Positions 17,393 to 26,029 of a stretch of 64,000 nucleotides of DNA are shown one piece after another. The stretch is from Trinickia caryophylli (GTDB lineage Bacteria > Pseudomonadota > Gammaproteobacteria > Burkholderiales > Burkholderiaceae), in the NCBI RefSeq assembly GCF_034424545.1, contig NZ_CP139970.1:2294001-2358000 (forward strand), read 5' to 3'. The number at the start of each line of letters is the position of its first letter. Within the stretch, counting starts at the first letter, position 1. The notes under the pieces were generated by a model that searched no databases, was not told the DNA's origin, and saw only the letters and a program-made list of their open reading frames with translations. A program made the translations under genes and the position numbers.

Positions 17393-18880
17393 TCAGGTAC
17401 GGGGTGGATGTGCCAGCGGAAGGCTTCTCAGATGCGCATTGAAGGCCTGCAACTGCTCGATCGGAGCGTTTGCCAGAACGTAGCGCATTTCGCCGGAATG
17501 ATGTCCCGTCCAATGCGCGAGGGCGTCGATCAGCGTCGCTTCGAATGCCGCGCGTTGCGCCGCTGTCCAGTATTCCGCCTGCGGCGCCTGTGCCGCGTAT
17601 TGCTTGATGCGAATGGTGACATCGTCGGGGATGACGACGCCCCGTGCGAGGCAGGCGACGGTGAGGGTAGCCAGGTCATGCAGGTGGCGTACCTCGATTT
17701 CCTTAAGGCGTCCGCCCTTGCTCGATCCGCTTAACGGGTGGTTTTCGCTCTGATAAGAATAGTCCTTCCTACCTTTCGGCGGCTTGTAACGAATCGTATG
17801 AGACTGCAGCTCGAAAACTTTCTCGAACCCGAACACAATCGGCACCACGCGTCCCTCGTTGATCATGGCAAGAAGCGGCGCCTTGCCGCTTTCCAGGTTC
17901 TGCTTGAGCTGCGCCGCTGCGCGCGCATAGAGGTCCCATAGCTGCGGTCCCTCCACAAAAGTCGTGTGCGCATGACCGACCGTGAATGTCAGTGAGGACG
18001 GCAGCCGTATCGCCTCGAACATTTCATGCAGCGATGCATGTTCGAACTCTGGCTTTTCGAACGAACCGGTTTTGTGAAGAGCTTGCGCCAGATAATCGAC
18101 CACGCCCGGCTCTATTTCGCTCCAGTCGTCCACCTGGATCATTTCAGGCTCGCCGCTCATATTAAGGGGGGCTTGCCGGTGTATGCCGTCCAGCATGGCC
18201 TGGGCCATCCGATACTGAAATCCGCGGCTCGTCGCGGTGGTGGATTTCCATCCATAGCCGTTGGAATACAAGCGGGCATTCTTGCGTAAATCGGTGCGAA
18301 TGGTTATCTCGAGCGGCGAACCGGGTGTTCGATCCGAGAAAAACACCTTGCCTTCCAGAGATTGCGTGCCGCCCTTTGCGTCGTTTGCCCCGCTTCGCAG
18401 TTCACCGGACATCAAGATTTCGAAGCCCCATGGGCTTCCGTGGAATGCTTCGGGCTTGACATATCGCTGCGGCGCCGACGGATTTTGCGATCCCAACAGC
18501 GCGCTACGGAGCGTGCGTCTCGACGCGGCATCAATCGGCATGGCATCGAGTACGTCGAGCGGTGTCCGCCGCTCTTCGTCCAGATAGACGGGCTTTAGCC
18601 CGGATGCGACGAGCATCCGTACGGCACGTGCGTCCGTATTGAGCACGGCCGTATGTAGCCGCAAATCGCGCGGCGTGCTCGAAGAGGCCTGCTCGACCGG
18701 TGCGTTCGACTGGCTACGACGCCGGCGCATCTGCAACAGGCGGCGCAGCGCGCCGGACGCCTGCGTGCCCGCAGGCGCACCGGACGACTCGGCGGCGGGG
18801 GCGGCAGCATGTTCCCTCTCCGAATACGACGAAGCGTCGGTAGTAGGCGAATGACTGCGTGAAGTTCCTCGGATGGTCAT
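17393..18880 (-). CDS. Probable type III secreted effector: ankyrin-like segment plus possible ADP-ribosyltransferase-like domain
   Basis: 495 residues from the chosen ATG. Residues 1-45 are rich in Ser, Thr and Ala without hydrophobic segments (MTIRGTSRSHSPTTDASSYS), as in type III secretion signals. Residues 71-130 look like a degenerate ankyrin pair (LHTAVLNTDARAVRMLVASG, TPLDVLDAM). Residues 144-185 contain EAFHGSPWGFEILMSGELRS and later GKVFFSD, a pattern reminiscent of ADP-ribosyltransferase-like folds that bind NAD at an H-G-[ST] motif; this is a weak resemblance. No signal peptide. A perfect PIP/hrpII box lies 132 bp upstream on the same strand. A longer frame (to 19150) crosses that box and has no ribosome site, whereas GGAG precedes the ATG at 18880. 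The OspC/CopC ankyrin effectors are a possible relation, unproven. Confidence 0.65.
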   Translation of the reverse strand: MTIRGTSRSHSPTTDASSYSEREHAAAPAAESSGAPAGTQASGALRRLLQMRRRRSQSNAPVEQASSSTPRDLRLHTAVLNTDARAVRMLVASGLKPVYLDEERRTPLDVLDAMPIDAASRRTLRSALLGSQNPSAPQRYVKPEAFHGSPWGFEILMSGELRSGANDAKGGTQSLEGKVFFSDRTPGSPLEITIRTDLRKNARLYSNGYGWKSTTATSRGFQYRMAQAMLDGIHRQAPLNMSGEPEMIQVDDWSEIEPGVVDYLAQALHKTGSFEKPEFEHASLHEMFEAIRLPSSLTFTVGHAHTTFVEGPQLWDLYARAAAQLKQNLESGKAPLLAMINEGRVVPIVFGFEKVFELQSHTIRYKPPKGRKDYSYQSENHPLSGSSKGGRLKEIEVRHLHDLATLTVACLARGVVIPDDVTIRIKQYAAQAPQAEYWTAAQRAAFEATLIDALAHWTGHHSGEMRYVLANAPIEQLQAFNAHLRSLPLAHPPRT

Positions 18881-19317
18881 GGATCTAATGGCTCCGTCTG
18901 CCGGGCGGCAAAACGCGTGTCGCTGATCGGGCGTCGACGATTCGCAAAGTCGACAAGGAAGATAGATCCCGGCAGTTTCCTCGGGCCAACTGCCGAGATG
19001 CGGCATAGCCCGCGAATATTCGCCTCGCCTGGCGAAAGAGCCTTGAGCGCCGCAGTAATAGATGCCCCATCTCACGCAAGAAGGCCGGTCGATATTGCCG
19101 AATGCTGAAGCGGTCAGGTAATTATTTCTTGCTATTTGCGGTCGCCGCATTGGGGGCGTTGTAATACAAAGAGCGCAACATCTAATAGTTGTGTGACTGT
19201 TAGCGTTTACGCGAAATTTTGATACATTACCGAAACTTTCAAGAAGCCGACCGATAAGCGTCGATCAACAGCCGTCACCGCATGGGCCAAAGCCCGGCGT
19301 TCCCTACGGGGTTCAAC
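18881..19317. other. Divergent promoter region between the ankyrin effector and VgrG-lipase gene
   Basis: About 437 bp. The left half carries the PIP box. The right half (19105-19260) is markedly AT-rich against the surroundings, as often in laterally acquired or H-NS-silenced loci. No gene is seen; the upstream open frame on the minus strand is not supported. Confidence 0.6.
19012..19036 (-). promoter_or_regulatory. PIP / hrpII box (TTCGC-N15-TTCGC)
   Basis: On the minus strand TTCGC, exactly 15 bases, TTCGC, directed at the ankyrin effector gene. This is the perfect plant-inducible-promoter consensus bound by HrpX/HrpB-type AraC regulators in Xanthomonas and Ralstonia. A YANNNT -10 at the canonical 30-32 bases downstream was not found; a TATCTT occurs about 47 bases downstream. 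Confidence 0.8.
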
Positions 19318-22317
19318 ATGAGCTTTACTTCCAACGAAGCCGCCAATGGCGGCAGTCCGGTTGCGCCGGGCGGTATCCATGCGCCATCAGGCCAGCTCGG
19401 AACGATGGTGGGGTTGGCGGGGCAGATCGGCGCAATGGCCGGCATGCCTGGCGCGGGACTCCTCGGGGAAACCGCGCGTGCCGTGCAATTGGCTCAGACC
19501 GGATTGTCGTTATTGGGCAAAACGCCGGCTTCGATTGCCGATGCGCTCAACAGCGTGTCGGGTGCGGCGCAGCCGCGCCTCACGCAAGCCAACCGGTTCG
19601 TGACGCTGGAGTCGCCGCTCGGCGCCGACGTGCTGCTCGTCAACACCGCTGTAATCGACGAGTACGTCAGCCGGCTGCCCGAGATCCATCTCGATCTCCT
19701 CTCGCATAAGCGCGATGTCGCGCCCGAGTCGATCGTCGGACAACGCGTCAAGCTGACGCTGCATCCCGAGCGCGCCAATGCGACGCTGGCGATGATCGTC
19801 GCCGCGCCCGAAGAGGGAAATCGCTATTTCGACGGCTACGTGGCCTCGTTCGCGCGCGTGGGGCATTCGGGCACCGTCACGCGCTACGAGATGACGGTCG
19901 TGCCATGGTTCTGGTTTCTCACGCGCTCCACCGATTGCCGCATCTTCCAGAACAAGACCGCACAGGCGATCCTGACCGAGATCTTCCAGGAGCTCGGTTT
20001 TTCGGATTTTGCCTTCGACATCCGGACGTCACGCAAGCCGCTCGAATACGTCGTCATGTACCAGGAGTCCTATTACAACTTCTGCGCCCGGCTGATGGAG
20101 CAGGAGGGGATGTGGTGGACGTTCCGGTACGAGAAGGACAAGCACGTGCTGCTGATCGGCGACACGAATGCGACCTTCGACAAGATCGCGCGCCTCGAAA
20201 CGATTCCGTTTTATGCCGACAGTGCGGCGAGCGAAAAAAGCGGCATCGACCGTTGGGACGAAGCGTTTGAATTCCGGGTCGGCAAGATCGCCTTTCGCGA
20301 TTTCAACTACAACCGGCCGACTTCGTCGTTGATGTATGTGGAAGCGCCGACGAGCCGGCTCGCGCATCCGAACATCGGCACGACGGAACGCTACGAGTAC
20401 CGGTCGCTTTACGACTATCACGACGACGGCAAGCGTTACGCCCGCTACGCGATGGAGGCCGAGGAGGCCCAGGCGCGGCGTTTCAACGGCAGCGGATATG
20501 CCTGCGGGCTGACGACGGCCGGGCGGTTCACGCTCGTGAATCATCCGAACACGGCGTACAACCAAAAGGAATACGTTACGCTGCACGTCCGCCACGAGGC
20601 CGTGAACGACTACACGCGCCAAAACGCGGGCACGCCCTATCGCAACACCTTCACCTGCCTGCCGGAAACCGTGCCGTACCGCGCCGAGCGCCACACGCCG
20701 AAGCCCTATATGCAGGGCACGCAGGCCGCGATCGTCGTGGGGCCGAAGGGCGAGGAGATCTACACCGACGGCAGCCGCGTGAAGGTGCACTTCTTCTGGG
20801 ATCGGCGCGGCAAGCTCGACGGCAACGATTCGATGTGGGTGCGCGTGTCGCAGCCGTGGGCCGGCAACGGCTGGGGCGGCTCGGCGATCCCGCGTATCGG
20901 GCAGGAGGTCATCGTCGCCTTCAACGAAGGGGACCCCGATAACCCGGTGATCGTCGGCCGCGTCTTCAACGGCGCGGCAGGCAACCCGTATCACGGCACG
21001 AATGGCCAGACGATGGGCATCCGAAGCCAGACGCACAAGGGCAAAGGGTTCAACGAGCTGCGGTTTTCCGATGTGGCGGGCGCCGAAGAGGTGTTCGTGC
21101 ATGCGCAAAAGGATTTGAACGCCGTCATCAAGGACAACGAAGTCCGCTCGGTGGAAGCGGGCAATCGCTCGATCACCGTTCATAAGGGTGACGAAGCGAA
21201 AAACATCGGGCAGGGCAGCCTGACGGAAAAAATTGCGAAGGCGCGTTTCACGACGGCCAACTCCGTGGGCGTGCAAGCCGTCTCGGGCGATGCCGGCCCG
21301 GGTACGCAAAGCTACCAGGCGACCGACGAAATCGAGCACCGCGTGGGTGCGAGCGTCGTCACCTTGAAACCCGACAGCATCAAGCTGTCGCATGGCGCCT
21401 CGAGCATCATCATCAATCAGAGCGGGATCTTCATCGACGGGCCCGTGATTCATTTGAATCAGGGCCTTTTCGTCACGCCCGAGCAGGCGATGGCCATTCA
21501 ATGGGCGAACCAGCAGGCCATCATCGCGGCGGGGCTCGCGAGCGCGGATCCCAAGATCCAGGCGGAGGCGCGGCATTTGCGCGAAACCGTGAAAGCGCAG
21601 CAGATGGCCGCGCTCGCGAATGCGGTTTATACGCCGGGTACGGCGCCGCCCGGTTGGAAGAACATTTCCGACGATCCGGCCGCCTTGAAGAAGTTCGGGC
21701 TCAAGCCGGGCGACTTCAAGATCCCCGGCAGCAACTTCGGCGCTCAGGCGTACGCGCCCGATCCCGCTGTATTCGGCGACAGCATGAAGCCGGCCGTCGC
21801 TTTCAAGGGCACGCAACAACTGCTCGGCGAGGACATGGAGAACAATCTCGCCCAGGGCATCGGCATGGACTCGCCGTATTACGGACAGGCCGTCAGCATC
21901 GGCAAGAAGATTCGCGATTCGGGCGGTGCCGAGGGGCTCGATATCACCGGACATTCGTTGGGCGGCGGGCTTGCCGCCGCTGCCGCTCAATCGAGTGGCG
22001 CCTCGGCCACGACCTTCAATGCCGCGGGGCTCGATTCGGGCACGCTCGGCATGTACGGCGCGACGCCGCAGGCCGCCGCGATCAAGAACTACCGTGTGGA
22101 CGGCGACATTCTCACCGGCATGCAGGAAGGACAGTTCGGTGGAGCGACGCTCGTGACGGGAGCATTGATGCCGAATGCCGTAGGCCAGCAGATCGACATT
22201 CCCGGCAGCAGCCTCACCCCGGTCGGGCGGCATATGATGGGCGACGTCACGAACGGCATGAACGCGGCAGTCGCCGAACAGCAATCTTCGTTGCTTTCTC
22301 AACTATCCGGACAGTGA
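19318..22317 (+). CDS. vgrG: Evolved VgrG spike fused to C-terminal lipase effector
   Basis: Type VI secretion spike with its own cargo, 999 residues. After an N-terminal extension of about 85 residues comes the gp27/gp5-like VgrG core (RFVTLESPLG ... SQPWAGNGWGG ... VGRVFNGAAGNPY), a beta-helical region, then a C-terminal alpha/beta-hydrolase with nucleophile S880 in ITGHSLGGGLA, typical of class-3-like lipases. Likely role: puncture a target cell and hydrolyse its phospholipids in the periplasm. The start is uncertain: ATG 19318 has a GGGG site 7 bp upstream, while ATG 19282 has none. The next gene starts on the last base of this stop, so the two are coupled. Tle subfamily not assigned. Confidence 0.9.
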   Translation: MSFTSNEAANGGSPVAPGGIHAPSGQLGTMVGLAGQIGAMAGMPGAGLLGETARAVQLAQTGLSLLGKTPASIADALNSVSGAAQPRLTQANRFVTLESPLGADVLLVNTAVIDEYVSRLPEIHLDLLSHKRDVAPESIVGQRVKLTLHPERANATLAMIVAAPEEGNRYFDGYVASFARVGHSGTVTRYEMTVVPWFWFLTRSTDCRIFQNKTAQAILTEIFQELGFSDFAFDIRTSRKPLEYVVMYQESYYNFCARLMEQEGMWWTFRYEKDKHVLLIGDTNATFDKIARLETIPFYADSAASEKSGIDRWDEAFEFRVGKIAFRDFNYNRPTSSLMYVEAPTSRLAHPNIGTTERYEYRSLYDYHDDGKRYARYAMEAEEAQARRFNGSGYACGLTTAGRFTLVNHPNTAYNQKEYVTLHVRHEAVNDYTRQNAGTPYRNTFTCLPETVPYRAERHTPKPYMQGTQAAIVVGPKGEEIYTDGSRVKVHFFWDRRGKLDGNDSMWVRVSQPWAGNGWGGSAIPRIGQEVIVAFNEGDPDNPVIVGRVFNGAAGNPYHGTNGQTMGIRSQTHKGKGFNELRFSDVAGAEEVFVHAQKDLNAVIKDNEVRSVEAGNRSITVHKGDEAKNIGQGSLTEKIAKARFTTANSVGVQAVSGDAGPGTQSYQATDEIEHRVGASVVTLKPDSIKLSHGASSIIINQSGIFIDGPVIHLNQGLFVTPEQAMAIQWANQQAIIAAGLASADPKIQAEARHLRETVKAQQMAALANAVYTPGTAPPGWKNISDDPAALKKFGLKPGDFKIPGSNFGAQAYAPDPAVFGDSMKPAVAFKGTQQLLGEDMENNLAQGIGMDSPYYGQAVSIGKKIRDSGGAEGLDITGHSLGGGLAAAAAQSSGASATTFNAAGLDSGTLGMYGATPQAAAIKNYRVDGDILTGMQEGQFGGATLVTGALMPNAVGQQIDIPGSSLTPVGRHMMGDVTNGMNAAVAEQQSSLLSQLSGQ

Positions 22318-23108
22318 TGCGATACAAAACCGTGGCGGTCGCGGGTGCGTTCGTCGCGGCGATAGGCGCCGCTTCGTCGATCTGGACGCCCGCCGAGGCC
22401 CAGGGAACCCATATGGCTCGATTCGAACGCTTTCCACCCGAGGCTTTTTTTACGGGTACTCAACTGGCGCTGGCGCAGGCGATTCGCGATGGCGATCTTG
22501 CGCGCGTCAAGGCGCTTGCGCCGAAGACCGACCTGGCGGCGCCTGGCGCCAGGCGCATGACGCTGCTCGCGTTTGCGCTGCAGGAGGCCGTGCCGGTGAA
22601 AGCGCAGGCGGACAGCCCCCGGTTGCAGATCCTCGGCGAACTCGTGAAGGACGGTGCCAAGCCGGAGCAGGTATTCGGCAACGACGGCAACGTGGCCTAC
22701 ATGGCCGTACGCGCGGATACGCCGAACTTCCTGCGCGCGCTGCTCGCTGGAGGTATGAATCCGAATTTGCGCTATGACGGCGATACGCCGCTCCTGTTCG
22801 CCGCATGCCAGGACAATCTGTTGCCGATGCTGCGCCTGCTCGTCGAGCACAAGGCCGACGTCAACATCAAGGATTCGCTGCACGAGACGGCGCTTTTCGG
22901 CGCTACGCGCCTTCGCCAGTGGGATGTCGTCGATTATCTGCTGGCGCACGGTGCCAATCCGGCCGTGGCCAACGAGAACGGATTGAAGTACGCCAAGACG
23001 CTCTACAACGAGCTCGCGAGCACGCCGAAGGATTCTCCCCAGGTGGAGCGGATCGAGGCGATACGAAAGCGCGTGATCGCAGCGGGCGTGCAATGGCCGC
23101 CGGCCTGA
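22317..23108 (+). CDS. Exported ankyrin-repeat protein, probable immunity to the VgrG lipase
   Basis: 263 residues. A signal peptide (about 1-29, ending AEAQG) is followed by ankyrin repeats (GNVAYMAVRADTPNFLRALL, GDTPLLFAACQDNLLPMLRLL, HETALFGATRLRQWDVVDYLL). The start codon shares one base with the vgrG stop. Periplasmic ankyrin proteins next to lipase VgrGs are commonly their immunity partners, so it probably binds the lipase that sister cells inject. Confidence 0.82.
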   Translation: MRYKTVAVAGAFVAAIGAASSIWTPAEAQGTHMARFERFPPEAFFTGTQLALAQAIRDGDLARVKALAPKTDLAAPGARRMTLLAFALQEAVPVKAQADSPRLQILGELVKDGAKPEQVFGNDGNVAYMAVRADTPNFLRALLAGGMNPNLRYDGDTPLLFAACQDNLLPMLRLLVEHKADVNIKDSLHETALFGATRLRQWDVVDYLLAHGANPAVANENGLKYAKTLYNELASTPKDSPQVERIEAIRKRVIAAGVQWPPA

Positions 23109-23199
23109 GGGCGTTTGCGGCAAGCAGACAAGAAGAACGAAGCATGCGCGTGCAGCTGGTTGCGGTGCCGGCCGCGCGCGCCGATAGCGAGTAAGAGCC

Positions 23200-24018
23200 A
23201 TGCCTGAGTATCAGATGAACGACGCGTCGATCGAATTGCCCGCGCGTTTCCAAGACAAGACGCTGCATTTGTTCACCGTGGACGAGGCCGGAAAAAGCCC
23301 ATTCACGTTTGTCGTTTCCCGGGCGCAGACAGAGCCTGACGATACGGTCGATACGTTCGTTACGCGCCTCGTTGCCGAAATGCGCAAGTCGTTTTTGCGT
23401 TTTCAGTTGAAGCAATTGAGCAACCGCGAAATCGATGGCGAGACGGCGCGCGAGATCGACTACCAGTGGGTATCGGACGGCACGCTTTTGCATCAACGTC
23501 AGACCGTCGTTTTCCAGCCGCTCGACGGCGGTGAGACGCGGCAGGCGGTGAGCTTCATCGGCACCTGCCAGAGGGGATTCACGCCCGAGTGGACGCAGGA
23601 ATACGACGACCTCGTTCGCAGCGTGAAGCTGAAGAAAGCCGAGCGCGCCTTCACGCCGACTGCACTCGATCCATCCACGCCGGGCGTCGTGTTCGTTTTG
23701 CACGAAAACAGCAAGACGCTCTACTCGGTGGGCAGCATGGCCGAGCTTTTTCGGCACGACATCAAGGAGATGTTCGAGGGCGTGACGTTTTACGACGCGA
23801 AGGGGGCGGAATTGGCGCTGCGGCCCGCCCCGGAAGGGCGCGAAGGATGGGGCGCGGGCGAGGGGGCCAAGCAGTTTCTGCTATGGACCGTCGACCCGAA
23901 GGCGATGCAGCCATTGCAGGCGCGTCTTTCGGATCTCGCGCACGTGAAGGGGCCGGGCGCCTTGTCGACGGTGCAATCGGTGCGCGCCTATCTGGCCAGC
24001 GCGGCCGAATCGGCATGA
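23200..24018 (+). CDS. DcrB/DUF1795 protein, probable Eag-type chaperone for the PAAR toxin
   Basis: 272 cytosolic residues. The first about 145 (MNDASIELPARFQDKTLHLF ... EYDDLVRSVKLKK) match the DcrB/DUF1795 fold, which in Eag proteins shields the N-terminal membrane helices of type VI effectors. A second domain of about 125 residues, of unknown type, is unusual for a typical 140-residue Eag. The next gene, 19 bp later, encodes a prePAAR toxin with such helices, which fits the chaperone role. Confidence 0.8.
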   Translation: MPEYQMNDASIELPARFQDKTLHLFTVDEAGKSPFTFVVSRAQTEPDDTVDTFVTRLVAEMRKSFLRFQLKQLSNREIDGETAREIDYQWVSDGTLLHQRQTVVFQPLDGGETRQAVSFIGTCQRGFTPEWTQEYDDLVRSVKLKKAERAFTPTALDPSTPGVVFVLHENSKTLYSVGSMAELFRHDIKEMFEGVTFYDAKGAELALRPAPEGREGWGAGEGAKQFLLWTVDPKAMQPLQARLSDLAHVKGPGALSTVQSVRAYLASAAESA

Positions 24019-24037
24019 GCGCTCTGCGGCGAAGCCT

Positions 24038-25264
24038 ATGAGCGAGTTGCTGGCAGCGGCGCGATTCGGCGATCCGGTCGCGCATACCGCATCGAAGGGC
24101 TGGATGATTGCCGGCATGATCGCGGGCGCGGTGATCGGCGCCGCCGCGGTGGTGCTGACCGGTGGCGCGGCACTGACGGTGGTCGCCGCGGTTGCGGCCG
24201 GTGCGGCGGCGGGCGGCGGATTGGGCGAGCTGCTCGGCACGATGTCATGGGCACCGCGGCATGTGACGGGGAGTTTGACGGAAGGATCGCCAAACGTCTT
24301 CATCAACAGTCGATCCGCGATGCGTGCGCATTTGAGCAAGGGCACGTGCAAGGACCATTCGGGCCCGCAGGTCGTTGCGCAGGGATCGGCGTCGGTGTTC
24401 ATCAACAGCCAGCCGGCCAGCCGCAAGACAGACAAGCTCACCTGTAGCGCGGAGATCAGCGACGGCTCGCCGAACGTGTTCATCGGCGGCACGACAGCGA
24501 CGACGGACGATATCAGTCCCGAAGTGCCGGCGTGGGTCAACTGGACGATGCTCGCGGTGGGGTTCGCGGCGACGGCGGTGCTGGCGGGGCCACTGGTGGC
24601 GGCGCTTGGCACGGTGGGCGGCGTGGCCGGCGGCGAGCTGGGCGCGTGGGCTGGCGGCAAGGTCTTCGGCGAGGGCTCGGACGGGCAGAAGTGGTCGATG
24701 CTCGGGGGGAGCTTGCTGGGTGGTGCGGCGGGGGCGAAGGGGGCGGCGCGCCTTTCAACGGTCGGCAAAACCGGGACTACTTCGTTGCCGGCGACATCGC
24801 GCTTCGACTACTCAATCAAGCAAGTACCGGCTGACCTGGAGGCAAATCCCTCAGGCGTTTACGGCTATATGCCCAAAGAGGGCACGGAGTTCCACCAGGC
24901 GAAGTGGGGTGTCGATTGGACGGATGCTGATGCCACGGCGGCTGCGCGAGGCAAACGGTTGGAATACCATGAAGGGCTGGAGCACAAGCGTTCCTGGATC
25001 GAGGAGCAGCGGGCTGGCGGGGTGTCGGACGAAGACATTGCAAGGCAGATTGTCATCGACCGCAATCAATCGCGGCTCTCGTTCTACTCGGAAGACGAAC
25101 TCCCGACGGTATATGAACGGAATCTGGCCAAGTACGGCGACAAAACCGGGCCGAGCTACGACTACCTGATTGAGCAAGGCAAGAGCCCGCAAGACATCAT
25201 CGGTAGCGCTACGAGGTCGAATCCGAGCATGGACGTACTCACTGGTATTGCGAAGGTGCAATGA
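24038..25264 (+). CDS. prePAAR-PAAR type VI effector with C-terminal toxin of unknown activity
   Basis: 408 residues. The prePAAR motif AARFGDPVAHT (7-17) is followed by membrane helices (about 20-65), a PAAR domain with repeated SPNVFIN(S/G) strands (to about 165), further hydrophobic segments (about 168-240), then a toxin region from about 258. The toxin has a pattern (YGYMPKEGTEF, VDWTDADATAAARGKRLEYH, IDRNQSRLSFY, NLAKYGDKTGP, NPSMDVLTGI) that I recall from C-termini of Rhs and PAAR polymorphic toxins, with no assigned activity. The immunity gene overlaps by 4 bp. The tip and target depend on the type VI machine encoded elsewhere. Confidence 0.87.
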   Translation: MSELLAAARFGDPVAHTASKGWMIAGMIAGAVIGAAAVVLTGGAALTVVAAVAAGAAAGGGLGELLGTMSWAPRHVTGSLTEGSPNVFINSRSAMRAHLSKGTCKDHSGPQVVAQGSASVFINSQPASRKTDKLTCSAEISDGSPNVFIGGTTATTDDISPEVPAWVNWTMLAVGFAATAVLAGPLVAALGTVGGVAGGELGAWAGGKVFGEGSDGQKWSMLGGSLLGGAAGAKGAARLSTVGKTGTTSLPATSRFDYSIKQVPADLEANPSGVYGYMPKEGTEFHQAKWGVDWTDADATAAARGKRLEYHEGLEHKRSWIEEQRAGGVSDEDIARQIVIDRNQSRLSFYSEDELPTVYERNLAKYGDKTGPSYDYLIEQGKSPQDIIGSATRSNPSMDVLTGIAKVQ

Positions 25265-25695
25265 ACGAGCCCAAAATTCTGCTGAACAATCTTCTGCCGT
25301 CGATGCCTCGGTTTGTCCTTGATAAGGCGACAGGCGTGTTGACGCCCGCTCGCGACGAAAGCCTGCCGCGGCGCGGGAACATCAATCCGGTAGAAGGCCG
25401 AGTCCTGTGCGTGTACGCCGAGGACGATAAGCTGTATCTCCAAATGGAGGCCCGTCGGTGGGAAATCGGCGGTGTCACGCCGGTTGTCTATCAACACAAT
25501 TTCGATCGAAAGACGACCACGTTCGGGATCGACGATTTTGAAGTCGAATACGAGGCTTGGTGGGCGCACGACCCGACGTTCAATAAGTTCGCTCCAGAGC
25601 GTGACGAAGACGAGGACCGCTTCGCCTTCATATATAAGTTGAGTCGCGATCACGACGCGCGGATCCGCTACATAGAGCGATTAATGAAGGCATGA
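25261..25695 (+). CDS. Probable immunity protein to the PAAR toxin
   Basis: 144 residues, acidic, no signal peptide or membrane helix, with a YEAWWAHDPTFNKF segment. The ATGA overlap with the toxin gene and the position are the main evidence. A cytosolic location suggests the toxin acts in the cytoplasm. Family not recognised. Confidence 0.75.
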   Translation: MNEPKILLNNLLPSMPRFVLDKATGVLTPARDESLPRRGNINPVEGRVLCVYAEDDKLYLQMEARRWEIGGVTPVVYQHNFDRKTTTFGIDDFEVEYEAWWAHDPTFNKFAPERDEDEDRFAFIYKLSRDHDARIRYIERLMKA

Positions 25696-25732
25696 GGTAC
25701 CAGGAGCAGGCCGTCGCTCGCATATCGGCGGC

Positions 25733-26002
25733 TTGTTCAACCTGGCGAGAAAGGTTATGGGCATCAACAAAGGGGAGCGCTTCGGCCGTGAAGACCTCTA
25801 CGTCGACTATCCGTTCGAAGATGTGATGTTTCGATGGGATTACCTCGAACAAAAGGTTTATCGGAAGTTCTACGGCGAAAAGGAGACCGGCCCGATTCCG
25901 CACGACAATCGTCTTTATAACGATGCGTTGCTGTACGGCGACGAAATTACGAGGGAGGTCTATGCCGCCGGCAAGGAACGGGGAGGTATGCGCAGTCGGT
26001 GA
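25733..26002 (+). CDS. Small protein, possible 5'-truncated orphan immunity gene
   Basis: Up to 89 residues from a TTG at 25733, or 81 from the ATG at 25757. The body (EDLYVDYPFEDVMFRWDYLE, VYRKFYGEKETGPIPHDNRL) is well conserved in style and, as I recall, resembles small proteins beside polymorphic toxins. The frame is open back to about 25688 (HIGGLFNLARKVMG reads like protein) but has no ATG or GTG there, suggesting a lost 5' end. It is 37 bp after the immunity gene. Confidence 0.55.
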   Translation: MFNLARKVMGINKGERFGREDLYVDYPFEDVMFRWDYLEQKVYRKFYGEKETGPIPHDNRLYNDALLYGDEITREVYAAGKERGGMRSR

Positions 26003-26029
26003 GCGCGGGCAACCGGGTGTCTCGTGCGC

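Noticed and set aside
17393..19150. 585-codon form of the ankyrin gene with a start at 19150
   Set aside because: It would include the PIP box within the coding region and lacks a ribosome site; the 18880 start has GGAG upstream.
20029..22302. 757-codon open frame on the - strand
   Set aside because: Antisense to vgrG; no motifs and no ribosome site.
25692..25733. ATG at 25692 as start of the 25733-26002 gene
   Set aside because: It is in another reading frame from the conserved protein (distance 41 bp).
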